A DNA stretch of 64,000 nucleotides from Algoriphagus sanaruensis (GTDB lineage Bacteria > Bacteroidota > Bacteroidia > Cytophagales > Cyclobacteriaceae). Each line of letters begins with the position of its first letter. The stretch's first letter is position 1. The notes below the pieces were generated by a model. That model was not told the DNA's origin, searched no databases, and was given only the letters and a program-made list of their open reading frames with translations. Of the stretch, positions 1 through 7,700 are shown piece by piece. The position numbers and the translations under genes were made by a program. The stretch lies in NCBI RefSeq assembly GCF_001593605.1, contig NZ_CP012836.1:2484501-2548500 (forward strand), in the 5' to 3' direction.

Positions 1-2359
1 CTTCCTGCAATAGACTTACCTGATCGGTCAAGCCTTCAAATTCGGCTTTTTCCCCTTCCAAGTTGGGAAGGATCTCGGTGAGACTTTCTTCCAAACTCGC
101 AATTCGGTCCAAAATATCTTCCCGCTTGTTGGCATTGGAGCTAAGCAGCTCTGCGAGTTGTTCCTTTTTGGTTCGGATCGAGACAAAGCCAGAGTTCAAT
201 TCATTGATCTTAGCCTGGCTTTGCTCCAAGGCGGCTTTGTAGGACACCTCTTTGAGTTTGAGGAGGTCGCTGAGTTTTTGATCCAAATTGGAACGGGTGG
301 TGCTGACTTTTTTGCTCAGGTCCTTGATCTCCCGATCGAGCTTTTCGAGGTTTTTGGCCCGCCCGATTCGCTTTCCTTCAAATAGACCCACCGAACCTCC
401 GGAAATGGAGAATTTGCGCTTGGTGTATTTGCCTGTTTCGGAAAGGAAAATGCAATCAGGATCCTGCGGAAAATCCTTGTAATCCCCCTGCACGAGGTAG
501 ACATTGTCCAGGATAAAATTGATCAGACGGCTGTATTTTACATCGAATTCGATGATCTCCGTAGCCGCAATTGCATTGGCGAAAAGCTTGCTTTGGCTCG
601 GCTTGAATCGCTCAAAATTCTCCAGCACAAAGAAATTGGCCTTTCCTCGGGCTGCATCACTGAGCAACTGGATCGCAGCAATGGCCTCTGCCTCGGTGTC
701 GACTACATAGTAGTTCATGTAGGTTTCGAGGTAGTTTTCGATCGTGACCCGGTACTTTTCATCCGTGGTCAACAAGTCGGAAAGGAGAGGGACATCTTTG
801 CCCCAGGTGCTGTTTTTCTTAAGAAACTTGATAGCTTCTGGAAAGCCTTCCAGATTCTCCACCAAGGATTTGGTCAGGTTAAATTCATTGGTTTTCGAAT
901 CCAACTTACGAGAAGAAGTCGTCAGCTCCTCTCGGATCATTTCGATGACCCGATTGGTTTCCTCGATCTTTTGATCTTGATCTTCCTGCTTGGATTTCAG
1001 TAGCTGAAATTCCGCACTTGCCTCATCCAGTTGGCTTTTGAGCTCCACCATCTTTTCTTCAAACTCCACCAAATTGGCTTCCTGAGAAGAATCATCCGAT
1101 GAAGTTCGCTCCAATTCCTGCTTGAGCGTGCTGAGCTGAATCTGCTTGATTTCAACCTCCTTTCCGAGTTGGTACACCCGATCTTTCAATCGATCAAAGC
1201 GAAGACTTACTTCTTTAAGTGCTTGCGTCTTTTCCGAAGCGACCAACTTTTGGGCATCGTATTCTTCCCGAAGCTGGGAGACGATCACCTCTTTTTCATT
1301 GAGTATTTTCTCAGCCGATTCCCGCTCTTGTTGCAAAGAGCGAATTGAGAATCCAGCCCGATCGTTGGACTTTCTGTCCGTGTCGATTTGCTCACGGAGT
1401 TTTTGGGATCGGTCTTCTAAAAATCGAAGTCGCTCATTTTTGATTTTTTTCTCCGATTCGAAGGCACGGATTTTATTAACATGCTCATTTAAGGTCTTCT
1501 GACGAGAAGAGAGCAGCTTTTCCTTATGAATCAAATCCGCCTTCAATTGCTCCAATTGGGCTTCCTGATCCGCCATTTGAGCCTGAACCTGGAGTTTGCG
1601 ATCTGATTCGGATTGAATTTTGGCATTCGCCTCGAGGAGGGATTGTGCATATTTTTCGATGGACTTCTTGGCGAGGTTGATGCTTGCCTTTCGGTAGTCT
1701 TCCTTGATTTCGAAGTATTTGGCGGCTTGTTTCGCCTGCTTTTCCAGGGACTTGAGGTTTTTATCGATCTCGTAAAGGAGATCTTCCACCCGAGCTAAAT
1801 CCGCATCGGTGTCTTCGAGTTTGCGGAGCGTTTCTTTTTTCCGGTTTTTAAACTTGGAGATTCCGGCAGCCTCCTCAAAAAGTTCGCGGCGTGAGTTGTT
1901 CTTGTCATTGAGCAACTCATCGATCATTTTAAGTTCGATGATTGCGTAGGAATTGGAGTTGATTCCCGTGTCCATAAAGAGATTGGTAATGTCCTTGAGG
2001 CGGCAGGTAACTCCATTGATTTGGTATTCACTTTCTCCTGTGCGGTAGTAGCGACGGGTGATGGTGACGTGGGTGTATTCGGTAGGAAGGAGGTTTTTGG
2101 TGTTTTCAAAGGTGAGAGAAACCTCTGCCATATTGGTGGGTTTCCGGTTTTTGGTTCCGTTGAAGATGACGTTTTCCATCTTATCCGAGCGCAGCATTCG
2201 GGATTTTTGCTCTCCCAATACCCAACGAATAGCATCGACGACATTGGACTTACCACAACCATTAGGGCCCACCACACCGGTGATTCCTTTGTCGAAGTGG
2301 ATAACCATTTTATCCCCGAAACTCTTGAAGCCTTTGATTTCCAGTTTGCTAAGTAACAT
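1..2359 (-). CDS. smc: Chromosome segregation ATPase SMC, C-terminal part outside the window
   Basis: SMC dimers with ScpA/ScpB act as the condensin that compacts and segregates the chromosome. About 786 codons are visible of a family length near 1,180. The start is the ATG at 2359-2357, preceded by an AAGGAG ribosome-binding site, which is unusual here because few genes in the window have one. Reading from the start, the head begins MLLSKLEIKGFKSFG, followed by Walker A GPNGCGKS at residues 31-38. A long charged, heptad-like coiled coil follows from about residue 170. The hinge lies at about 500-640, and the returning coil runs off position 1. The Walker B and signature motifs lie outside the window. 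Identification is firm; only truncation by the window edge is seen, not a broken gene. Confidence 0.96.
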   Translation of the reverse strand, partial: MLLSKLEIKGFKSFGDKMVIHFDKGITGVVGPNGCGKSNVVDAIRWVLGEQKSRMLRSDKMENVIFNGTKNRKPTNMAEVSLTFENTKNLLPTEYTHVTITRRYYRTGESEYQINGVTCRLKDITNLFMDTGINSNSYAIIELKMIDELLNDKNNSRRELFEEAAGISKFKNRKKETLRKLEDTDADLARVEDLLYEIDKNLKSLEKQAKQAAKYFEIKEDYRKASINLAKKSIEKYAQSLLEANAKIQSESDRKLQVQAQMADQEAQLEQLKADLIHKEKLLSSRQKTLNEHVNKIRAFESEKKIKNERLRFLEDRSQKLREQIDTDRKSNDRAGFSIRSLQQERESAEKILNEKEVIVSQLREEYDAQKLVASEKTQALKEVSLRFDRLKDRVYQLGKEVEIKQIQLSTLKQELERTSSDDSSQEANLVEFEEKMVELKSQLDEASAEFQLLKSKQEDQDQKIEETNRVIEMIREELTTSSRKLDSKTNEFNLTKSLVENLEGFPEAIKFLKKNSTWGKDVPLLSDLLTTDEKYRVTIENYLETYMNYYVVDTEAEAIAAIQLLSDAARGKANFFVLENFERFKPSQSKLFANAIAATEIIEFDVKYSRLINFILDNVYLVQGDYKDFPQDPDCIFLSETGKYTKRKFSISGGSVGLFEGKRIGRAKNLEKLDREIKDLSKKVSTTRSNLDQKLSDLLKLKEVSYKAALEQSQAKINELNSGFVSIRTKKEQLAELLSSNANKREDILDRIASLEESLTEILPNLEGEKAEFEGLTDQVSLLQE

Positions 2360-2518
2360 CGAAAAAACTCCTTACAATTAAGCTTTCAAAATAGGGGGAA
2401 AGGATGGATTTGGCAATATTTTAATGAGATACAGGGCGTGAAATATACTTCGCTTTGCTTTGTGAGCTACACCTCCCTGCGGTCGGGGAGATATACTTCG
2501 TGAGATAAACCCTGAATT

Positions 2519-2628
2519 AGTGCAAGTCTTCAGACTTGTGCTAACCTGTATGAAGTCTTCAGACTTCCAAGTTTTAAAAGCAGTCTGAAGACTGGATCCA
2601 AAAAGGTCCAAGTCCGAAGACTTGAACC
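2519..2628 (+). repeat. Four-hairpin REP-like unit, full copy A
   Basis: The unit holds four imperfect palindromes in order. H1 (2519-2542) has arms around CAAGTCT/AGACTTG. H2 (2552-2567) is GAAGTCTTCAGACTTC. H3 (2580-2595) has the core GCAGTCTGAAGACT. H4 (2605-2628) has arms GGTCCAAGTC and GACTTGAACC with one mismatch. H1 and H2 carry the centre TCTTCAGA, while H3 and H4 carry its complement TCTGAAGA, so the unit is an inverted pair of hairpin pairs. The same unit occurs at 3063, 7543 and 8542 and, split by a RAYT gene, at 7701-8498. Confidence 0.85.
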
Positions 2629-2639
2629 AATTCACGTTG

Positions 2640-3060
2640 GTAGTTCAAATAAGCGTCGTAAATCGTAATTCAAAATTCTAACTCTTAACTCTCAAGAAAT
2701 ATCCCTTTGATCTAGCCTCTGCGTTTGGATTTCAAGCAAACCTCGTAAATCGTAGCTCATAACTCGTAACTCTCAAGAAATATCCTTTTGATCTTGCCTT
2801 TGCGTTTGGAGTTCAAATAAGCCTCGTAAATCGTAATTCGTAACTCGTAAATCAAATTGACCTCGTAAATCATAACTCGTAATTCCAAAACAGTAACTCG
2901 TAACTCTCAAGAACTATCCCTCTGATCTAGCCTTTGCGTAAGTAGTTCAAGTAAGCCTCGTAAATCGTAATTCGTAACTCGTAATTCATATAGGCCTCGT
3001 AAATCGTAATTCGTAACTCATTTTAGCTTCATAAATCATAAATCATAACTCGTAAATGCT
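2640..3060. repeat. Degenerate heptanucleotide tandem repeats (CGTAAnT family)
   Basis: Long parts can be read in steps of seven. At 2825-2852 the steps are CGTAAAT, CGTAATT, CGTAACT and CGTAAAT, and similar runs occur around 2864-2884, 2957-2980 and 2998-3055. A stop appears in every frame, so coding is excluded. The steps are interleaved with the three 64-bp blocks. This resembles the short tandemly repeated heptamers (STRR) described in cyanobacteria in its period, not its sequence; that comparison is an inference. Confidence 0.75.
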
Positions 3061-3062
3061 TC

Positions 3063-3159
3063 GACTTGTGCTAACCTGTATGAAGTCTTCAGACTTCCCA
3101 GTTTTTAAAAGCAGTCTAAAGACTGCATCCAAAAAGGTCCAAGTCCGAAGACTTGAACC
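3063..3159 (+). repeat. Four-hairpin REP-like unit, copy B with truncated H1
   Basis: Only the right arm of H1 (GACTTGTGCT) is present. H2 is at 3082-3097, H3 at 3111-3126 and H4 at 3136-3159. Spacer sequences and the downstream flank match copy A almost base for base, which points to a recent local duplication with loss of the left end. Confidence 0.85.
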
Positions 3160-3319
3160 AATTCACGTTGGTAGTTCAAATAAGCCTCGTAAATCGTAAC
3201 TCGTAAATCGTAAATCAAATTGACCTCATAAATCGTAATTCCAAAATCTTAACTCGTACTTCAAGAGTTCTCTTCGGAATTTCTTGCTATCCAACTCTTT
3301 TTTGCATTAACTTACCCTC

Positions 3320-3835
3320 ATGGACGTAGGACAGATTTTATATATCATCGCCATCGTGGCATATTTTATTTACCAGGCTACCAAAAAGAAAGCACGGCCG
3401 GGGGAAGCTGAACCAGAGTCAGGAGATGCGCCTCAGCCTCAAAAAGGGATTTCTTTTGAGGAGCTGTTGAAGGAAATCAGAAATGCCCAAAATCCACCTG
3501 CTTCTGAAATGCCTCGTCCACCCAAGCCTGAGCCAACACGTCCTACGCCGATTCCACCAAATTTTCCTGAGGCAAAAAAGCAGCGAAAGCGTGCTTACGA
3601 ACCTGTTGAGGAATTGGATGATGAAGCCAAGTATTATGAAGGAGCATTTGGGGCGAAAAAGGCATCTGCCTTATCCGCTGCGGGAAATTCTATTCCGAAT
3701 TTGTCAGAGAAGAAGATCGATTACGATGCACTCAGCAAGAAAAAGGTAAATCCCTATGCGGAAAAACTTAAAAATCCGCAGAGTGTGAAAGAAGCCATGG
3801 TCTTAGCGGAAATCCTCAAGCCTAAGCATTTTTAA
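3320..3835 (+). CDS. Conserved hypothetical protein with one N-terminal membrane anchor
   Basis: This 171-residue protein begins with a hydrophobic helix (about residues 4-20, ILYIIAIVAYFIYQ) followed by KKK, which predicts an inner-membrane anchor with the rest in the cytoplasm. Residues 24-95 are rich in proline, glutamate and lysine and look disordered. The C-terminus is the most conserved-looking part, ending in a run that reads NPQSVKEAMVLAEILKPKHF. I recognise this only as a type common in Cytophagales and cannot name a function. It stands alone behind the repeat region; the next gene starts 74 bp downstream on the same strand. Confidence 0.7.
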   Translation: MDVGQILYIIAIVAYFIYQATKKKARPGEAEPESGDAPQPQKGISFEELLKEIRNAQNPPASEMPRPPKPEPTRPTPIPPNFPEAKKQRKRAYEPVEELDDEAKYYEGAFGAKKASALSAAGNSIPNLSEKKIDYDALSKKKVNPYAEKLKNPQSVKEAMVLAEILKPKHF

Positions 3836-3909
3836 AAAAATCAAAACTTTCTTCATCCACAGTTGATTTGTATTTCGTAACTGTCAAAGTCACTGAAACA
3901 CTGTCAACT

Positions 3910-4404
3910 ATGGAAACACCTATCCTCACCAAATCTGGGAATCTTACAGAATCCCGAAGGAAATTTATCGAGAAAGCCGGAGCTAGTCTGATTATTTCCA
4001 CGCTTGGAGCAGCATTTTTTACCTCCTGCGTAAGTTCCGACGACACCAACCCAAACAATTCAAATCCTCCGGGAAATTCCAGTTCGGGAATCGTGATTTC
4101 GGGCACCACCATCACCATTGATTTAACCATCCAAACGGGTTTGAATACTTCTGGAGCATGGTTACTGATTCAAAACGCGACAACTCTAGTTGCTAATGTC
4201 AATGGATCCTTTGTCGCCTTGACTGCAGTTTGTACCCATTCAGGTTGTTCGGATAATTGGACTTTTTCTAACAGTAGATTTACCTGTACCTGTCACGGTT
4301 CTGTCTTTGATCCTTCTGGTAGGGTGTTAAATGGTCCTGCCACTTCGCCTTTGACCCAATATACCGCTCGAGTTTCCAACAATACACTGACCATCACCCG
4401 ATGA
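3910..4404 (+). CDS. Rieske [2Fe-2S] protein, predicted Tat-exported lipoprotein
   Basis: The start at 3910 (METPILTK) is chosen over the upstream ATG at 3868 because it puts a Tat-like signal in the usual place: SRRKF at residues 15-19, a hydrophobic stretch, then FTSC with C40 as the likely lipidated cysteine. After a Ser/Asn/Pro linker, residues 65-164 form a Rieske domain. CTHSGC (C108, H110, C113) and CTCHG (C126, C128, H129) give the four cluster ligands C108, H110, C126 and H129. The extra pair C113/C128 sits where bc1-type Rieske proteins have the disulfide that accompanies high redox potential. The stop overlaps the next start as ATGA, so it is co-translated with the YceI protein. 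The partner electron carrier is not evident. Confidence 0.9.
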   Translation: METPILTKSGNLTESRRKFIEKAGASLIISTLGAAFFTSCVSSDDTNPNNSNPPGNSSSGIVISGTTITIDLTIQTGLNTSGAWLLIQNATTLVANVNGSFVALTAVCTHSGCSDNWTFSNSRFTCTCHGSVFDPSGRVLNGPATSPLTQYTARVSNNTLTITR

Positions 4405-4946
4405 AATATTGGATTGGCTTGGTCTTGTTCCTGCTGTCCAGTTCAAATTACATACTTGCACAGCAGTTTACGGCTCAAGATGGCAAGGTCGAATTTCTGT
4501 CCAAAGCTCCCTTGAATGAGTTTACGGGTGTTTCAGAGCAACTCAATGGCTTGGTTGATTTGAAGGAAAATGTGCTGGACTTTTATGTGGACTTGAATAC
4601 GCTGAAAACAGGAATTGCACTCAGAGACAAGCACATGAGGGAGAATTATCTGGAAACGGAGAAATTCCCATTCGCAGAGTTTACCGGAAAATTAGATCGA
4701 ATTCCAGCGCTAAGTCAGGAGTGGACGACGGTCACTGCTACAGGTAATTTTAAAATCCATGGAATCTCCAAACCGATTTCAGTCCAAGGAAAACTTCGCA
4801 AAACTCCATCCGGAAATTTAGAATTGAGTGGCTCATTTACGGTTCGACTGAGTGATTACCAGATCGATATTCCCAAGCTTGTTTTTTATGAATTGGCGGA
4901 AGAACAGACCGTCAGTTTAAACCTTCAATTGAAGCCTAAGCGGTAA
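4401..4946 (+). CDS. YceI-family periplasmic lipid/quinone-binding protein
   Basis: This 181-residue protein has a signal peptide (residues 1 to about 20, ending LAQ) and one YceI domain, the lipocalin-like barrel that binds polyisoprenoids or ubiquinone analogues in characterised members. Recognisable family features are the RDKHMRENYLETEKFPFAEF block (residues 75-94) and the later FKIHGISKPISVQGKL strand pair. It overlaps the Rieske gene by 4 bp. A weak stem (GCCTAA/TTAGGC) spans its stop codon at about 4934-4960 but is unlikely to stop transcription fully. Pairing with a Rieske lipoprotein suggests a redox role in the periplasm. Confidence 0.9.
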   Translation: MKYWIGLVLFLLSSSNYILAQQFTAQDGKVEFLSKAPLNEFTGVSEQLNGLVDLKENVLDFYVDLNTLKTGIALRDKHMRENYLETEKFPFAEFTGKLDRIPALSQEWTTVTATGNFKIHGISKPISVQGKLRKTPSGNLELSGSFTVRLSDYQIDIPKLVFYELAEEQTVSLNLQLKPKR

Positions 4947-4990
4947 AAAGACTTTAGGCATTTATTTCTTCTCTAAATCTAATTCATCTC

Positions 4991-5866
4991 ATGAAGCGAA
5001 TTTTATTATTCCTCTTTTTGCTTTCTAGTTCAGGATTTGCCCAAGCACAACTCGAACGAAAACTCGCCAATCCCAACCAACCCGTTGATCTTACTTTTCA
5101 TGCACCAAGGCATATAAATCTGCTTACTGTAGAGCCTCTTGGACCCAAGACCATGCATTTTTCAATTATGCATACCTTTGGAACGGTGGGTTCAGGCGTG
5201 GAGAATTTTTTCGGATTGGACAATGGTGCCAATATTCAATTCAGTTTTGAATTTGGACTGAGCGAAAAACTTTCCTTGGGTGTGGCGAGAAGCAGTCAAG
5301 ATAAGGTCTACTCGACCTTTGCTCGCTATCACCTCCTTCAGCAAACTCAAAGCAATTCTATTCCAGTTTCCATCAGTGTGGCAGGCGGCGTAGGAATCAT
5401 TACCAATTCGTACAAATTCCTTCCTGTTTCCGAGCAACCTGATTTTCAAGATCGTTGGGTTTATTCAGGGCAAGTGATGTTTGCGAGGAGGTTTTCTCCA
5501 AAATTCAGTGCCCAAGCTTCTCCGATGATTGCTCTATTTGCAAATCCTTTGTCGGTGTATCAAATCCAAGGGAATCAGAATTTTTACTTGGCCTTGGGAT
5601 TGAGCGGGAAATGGAAAGTATCTGAGCGCTCTTCCTTGACCCTGCAGTATATCCCAAATTTAAATTCAAAGCTTCGAAATAATCTAGGAATCGGCTGGGA
5701 TGTAGAAGCCGGAGGACATGTGTTCCAAATGTATTTTGTGACTTCCCAAAGTTTAAATGAGGCCTATTTATTAGCCGGAGGAAATGGAGTACCTGGGGAA
5801 GGGTTTCGATTGGGATTCAATGTGAATCGGGTGTTCGCACAAGGGCAGAAAAAGGGTAAAAATTAA
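4991..5866 (+). CDS. DUF5777-type outer-membrane beta-barrel protein
   Basis: This 291-residue protein has a signal peptide (MKRILLFLFLLSSSGFAQAQ). The body is made of alternating aromatic/polar strands, and the FHAPRHINLLTVEPLGPKTM opening and HTFGTV / FGLDNGANIQFSFEFGLSE segments are characteristic of DUF5777. Function is unknown. It lies 44 bp after the YceI gene on the same strand, so the three genes probably form one unit. Its last 4 bp overlap the convergent gene ending at 5863. Confidence 0.8.
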   Translation: MKRILLFLFLLSSSGFAQAQLERKLANPNQPVDLTFHAPRHINLLTVEPLGPKTMHFSIMHTFGTVGSGVENFFGLDNGANIQFSFEFGLSEKLSLGVARSSQDKVYSTFARYHLLQQTQSNSIPVSISVAGGVGIITNSYKFLPVSEQPDFQDRWVYSGQVMFARRFSPKFSAQASPMIALFANPLSVYQIQGNQNFYLALGLSGKWKVSERSSLTLQYIPNLNSKLRNNLGIGWDVEAGGHVFQMYFVTSQSLNEAYLLAGGNGVPGEGFRLGFNVNRVFAQGQKKGKN

Positions 5867-7437
5867 TTCCTTTTTTGAAACCTTCGGGTGTTAGTCAGTC
5901 CCTCTTGTCGGACTTCTACTTGGGTGTAGTTTTCCAATAAAAATTGCTCTAAGCGATCCACATCCTCCTGTTCTTTGGGATAGGCATGCTTGTAATAATC
6001 GTATAAAAACACTCGGATTTCGGAAGGCAAATGAGATTTTAAGGAATCTAATTTTTCGATGGGAAGGAGTAATTTCTGCTTTATCGTATCCTCTAAAACC
6101 AATACTTCACGACTGAAATGAATGAAATTATGAGTAAGTATAGGAGTCTGGTTTTTAGAGTCTTCTAGATTTTTTTCTAAACTATCCATAAAACCATTGT
6201 AATCTTTGATGGTCTTTTGGTAACGGACAGCTGCAAGACTTGGAACCAGCAATAAAATTGCAATAATGGGAAGCTTCATTTGGACTTTATTCCAAAACAA
6301 AACTGTTCCGATTGCCAGTTGGAATCCCGCCATTTTCCAATCTTGCTGGAACAAGCTGATTCCAATTCCTAGTGCGAAAAGAATTAACAGGAGCTTTTTT
6401 AAGCTTTGGTTTTCTTCCCAAAAATTCCATCCAAGGGCAATCAAAAATGCGAGCCCAGGAATCAGAATAATCAAATGTCGAGGGTTTAAGTAAATGGGAT
6501 TGTAGAATGCTAAGGTGGAACTCATCAGCCAAAAACCAAGAAGTAAACAGCCACTTAATAAACTGAAAACAACTCCCTCATTTTGCCCTTTTTTCCAAGC
6601 CAAAAGTACTCCCGGAATCGACATCACCAACCAAAGCCAATAGCCTCTTTCGACAAAAGTGAGGATGGGTAGGTAGGTGATTCGACGAAGGATAGCAGTC
6701 ATTCCTTTATCAGCATACGTGTATTCAGAGATGTAATGCCCTGCATTGATGGAGGATATTCGATACAAAGGGTCTCCGTAGAACCAAGCAAAATATCCCA
6801 GATACAGCGCAAGAACCAAAACGCCAAAGCCCATAACCGATCCGTAAAATGGCATTGAAAACTGACTTTTTTTCCAATCCCACAGTGCGAGAAAGAAGGG
6901 AAAAGGCGCCAAAAATACGATGGTCTCCTTGGTCATAAAACCTATAAACAGACCAGCAATTATTCCAAAAGCTGCCCAAATCGGTTGTTTTTGACGATAA
7001 ATAGCTGAGAAACCTATCAGACTGACCCAAAGAATCAATAAGGAGTCCGGATAGACTTTGGTGAGAAAATGAAGGAAAAAAACTTGGGTACAAAACCAAA
7101 GACTAAGTAAAATTGGATTGCTTTCCTTAGGTAATATTCGAATCAAAAGTCCGAGGCTAATCACATAACTCAATCCTGAAATAAGGGAAACTCGATGAGG
7201 ATCAAAACCGACCACCATTCCTAAAAATCCAGCTGGACCATAGGCTCCCCAACGACTTGAGAAGTGATGGGAATTGATTTGCATGCTTCCTTCCCAGAAT
7301 TTCTTTCCGGCGATCAGGTAATATACATCATCTGAAAAAGTGATGCCGTCATATCCAATGACCCAGTAAACCAAAAGAAATATGGCTCCTGCAAAAAAGG
7401 CTAAGGCTTTGGATGAATAGTTCAATGAGATCGGCAT
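5863..7437 (-). CDS. GT39/ArnT-like membrane glycosyltransferase
   Basis: This 524-residue protein has about 11-12 hydrophobic helices followed by a soluble C-terminal tail of about 110 residues. The first periplasmic loop carries ITFSDDVYY (residues 31-39), matching the acidic DD pair of GT-C glycosyltransferases that use polyprenyl-phosphate sugars. The sugar and acceptor cannot be told. It converges on the DUF5777 gene with a 4-bp overlap and has no operon partner. Upstream, within 40 bp, the REP-like island begins. Family assignment is good; role is unknown. Confidence 0.8.
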   Translation of the reverse strand: MPISLNYSSKALAFFAGAIFLLVYWVIGYDGITFSDDVYYLIAGKKFWEGSMQINSHHFSSRWGAYGPAGFLGMVVGFDPHRVSLISGLSYVISLGLLIRILPKESNPILLSLWFCTQVFFLHFLTKVYPDSLLILWVSLIGFSAIYRQKQPIWAAFGIIAGLFIGFMTKETIVFLAPFPFFLALWDWKKSQFSMPFYGSVMGFGVLVLALYLGYFAWFYGDPLYRISSINAGHYISEYTYADKGMTAILRRITYLPILTFVERGYWLWLVMSIPGVLLAWKKGQNEGVVFSLLSGCLLLGFWLMSSTLAFYNPIYLNPRHLIILIPGLAFLIALGWNFWEENQSLKKLLLILFALGIGISLFQQDWKMAGFQLAIGTVLFWNKVQMKLPIIAILLLVPSLAAVRYQKTIKDYNGFMDSLEKNLEDSKNQTPILTHNFIHFSREVLVLEDTIKQKLLLPIEKLDSLKSHLPSEIRVFLYDYYKHAYPKEQEDVDRLEQFLLENYTQVEVRQEGLTNTRRFQKRN

Positions 7438-7476
7438 GTTAGGAAGTAAAAATAAGGAAGAATGAATGCGCGAACT

Positions 7477-7500
7477 AGTCCAAGTCCGAAGACTTGAACC
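7477..7500 (+). repeat. Isolated H4 hairpin of the REP-like unit
   Basis: AGTCCAAGTCCGAAGACTT followed by GAACC matches hairpin H4 of the unit. H1-H3 are absent, so this is the right end of a decayed copy. It is followed by the same AGTTCAGCGTTGGGAGTTC-type flank that follows the next unit. Confidence 0.7.
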
Positions 7501-7542
7501 AGTTCAGCGTTGGGAGTTCCATTAGACTTCGTAAACTAACCT

Positions 7543-7652
7543 AGCGCAAGTCTTCAGACTTGTGCTTATCTGTTTGAAGTCTTTGGACTTTCTAGTTTTA
7601 AAAGCAGTCTGAAGACTACATCCAATTCGGTCCAAGTCTGAAGACTTGAACC
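7543..7652 (+). repeat. Four-hairpin REP-like unit, full copy C
   Basis: Complete H1 (7543-7566), H2 (about 7575-7591, with TTTGGA in place of TTCAGA at its centre), H3 (7604-7619) and H4 (7629-7652). H1 reads AGCGCAAGTCT, TC, AGACTTGTGCT, an 11-bp stem with one G-T pair. A CCTAAAT/CCTAATT heptad pair follows at 7682-7695 before the RAYT element starts. Confidence 0.85.
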
Positions 7653-7700
7653 AGTTTAGTGTTGGGAGTTCAATTAGGCCTCCTAAATCCTAATTAACCT

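Larger units (their letters stand above)
2360..3319. repeat. 960-bp non-coding region made of nested repeats
   Basis: No credible gene is visible here. The stretch contains two copies of the four-hairpin unit (2519-2628 and 3063-3159), each followed by the same flank (ATTCACGTTGGTAGTTCAAA type), so unit and flank were duplicated together. Between them are three copies of a roughly 64-bp block beginning CTCTCAAGAA (about 2690-2753, 2770-2833 and 2902-2966) and runs of 7-bp steps of the form CGTAAAT / CGTAATT / CGTAACT. A separate short hairpin with arms CTCCC/GGGAG lies at about 2472-2492, flanked by ATATACTTCG direct repeats. The promoter of smc must lie near 2360-2400; no convincing TAnnTTTG was found. 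Confidence 0.8.

Noticed and set aside
593..1003. 136-residue open frame and several similar ones on the plus strand across 158-2356
   Set aside because: Antisense shadows of the smc coding sequence.
2378..2635. 85-residue open frame on the minus strand
   Set aside because: It is built from hairpin unit A and the neighbouring hairpin; its translation is palindrome-derived and has no protein character.
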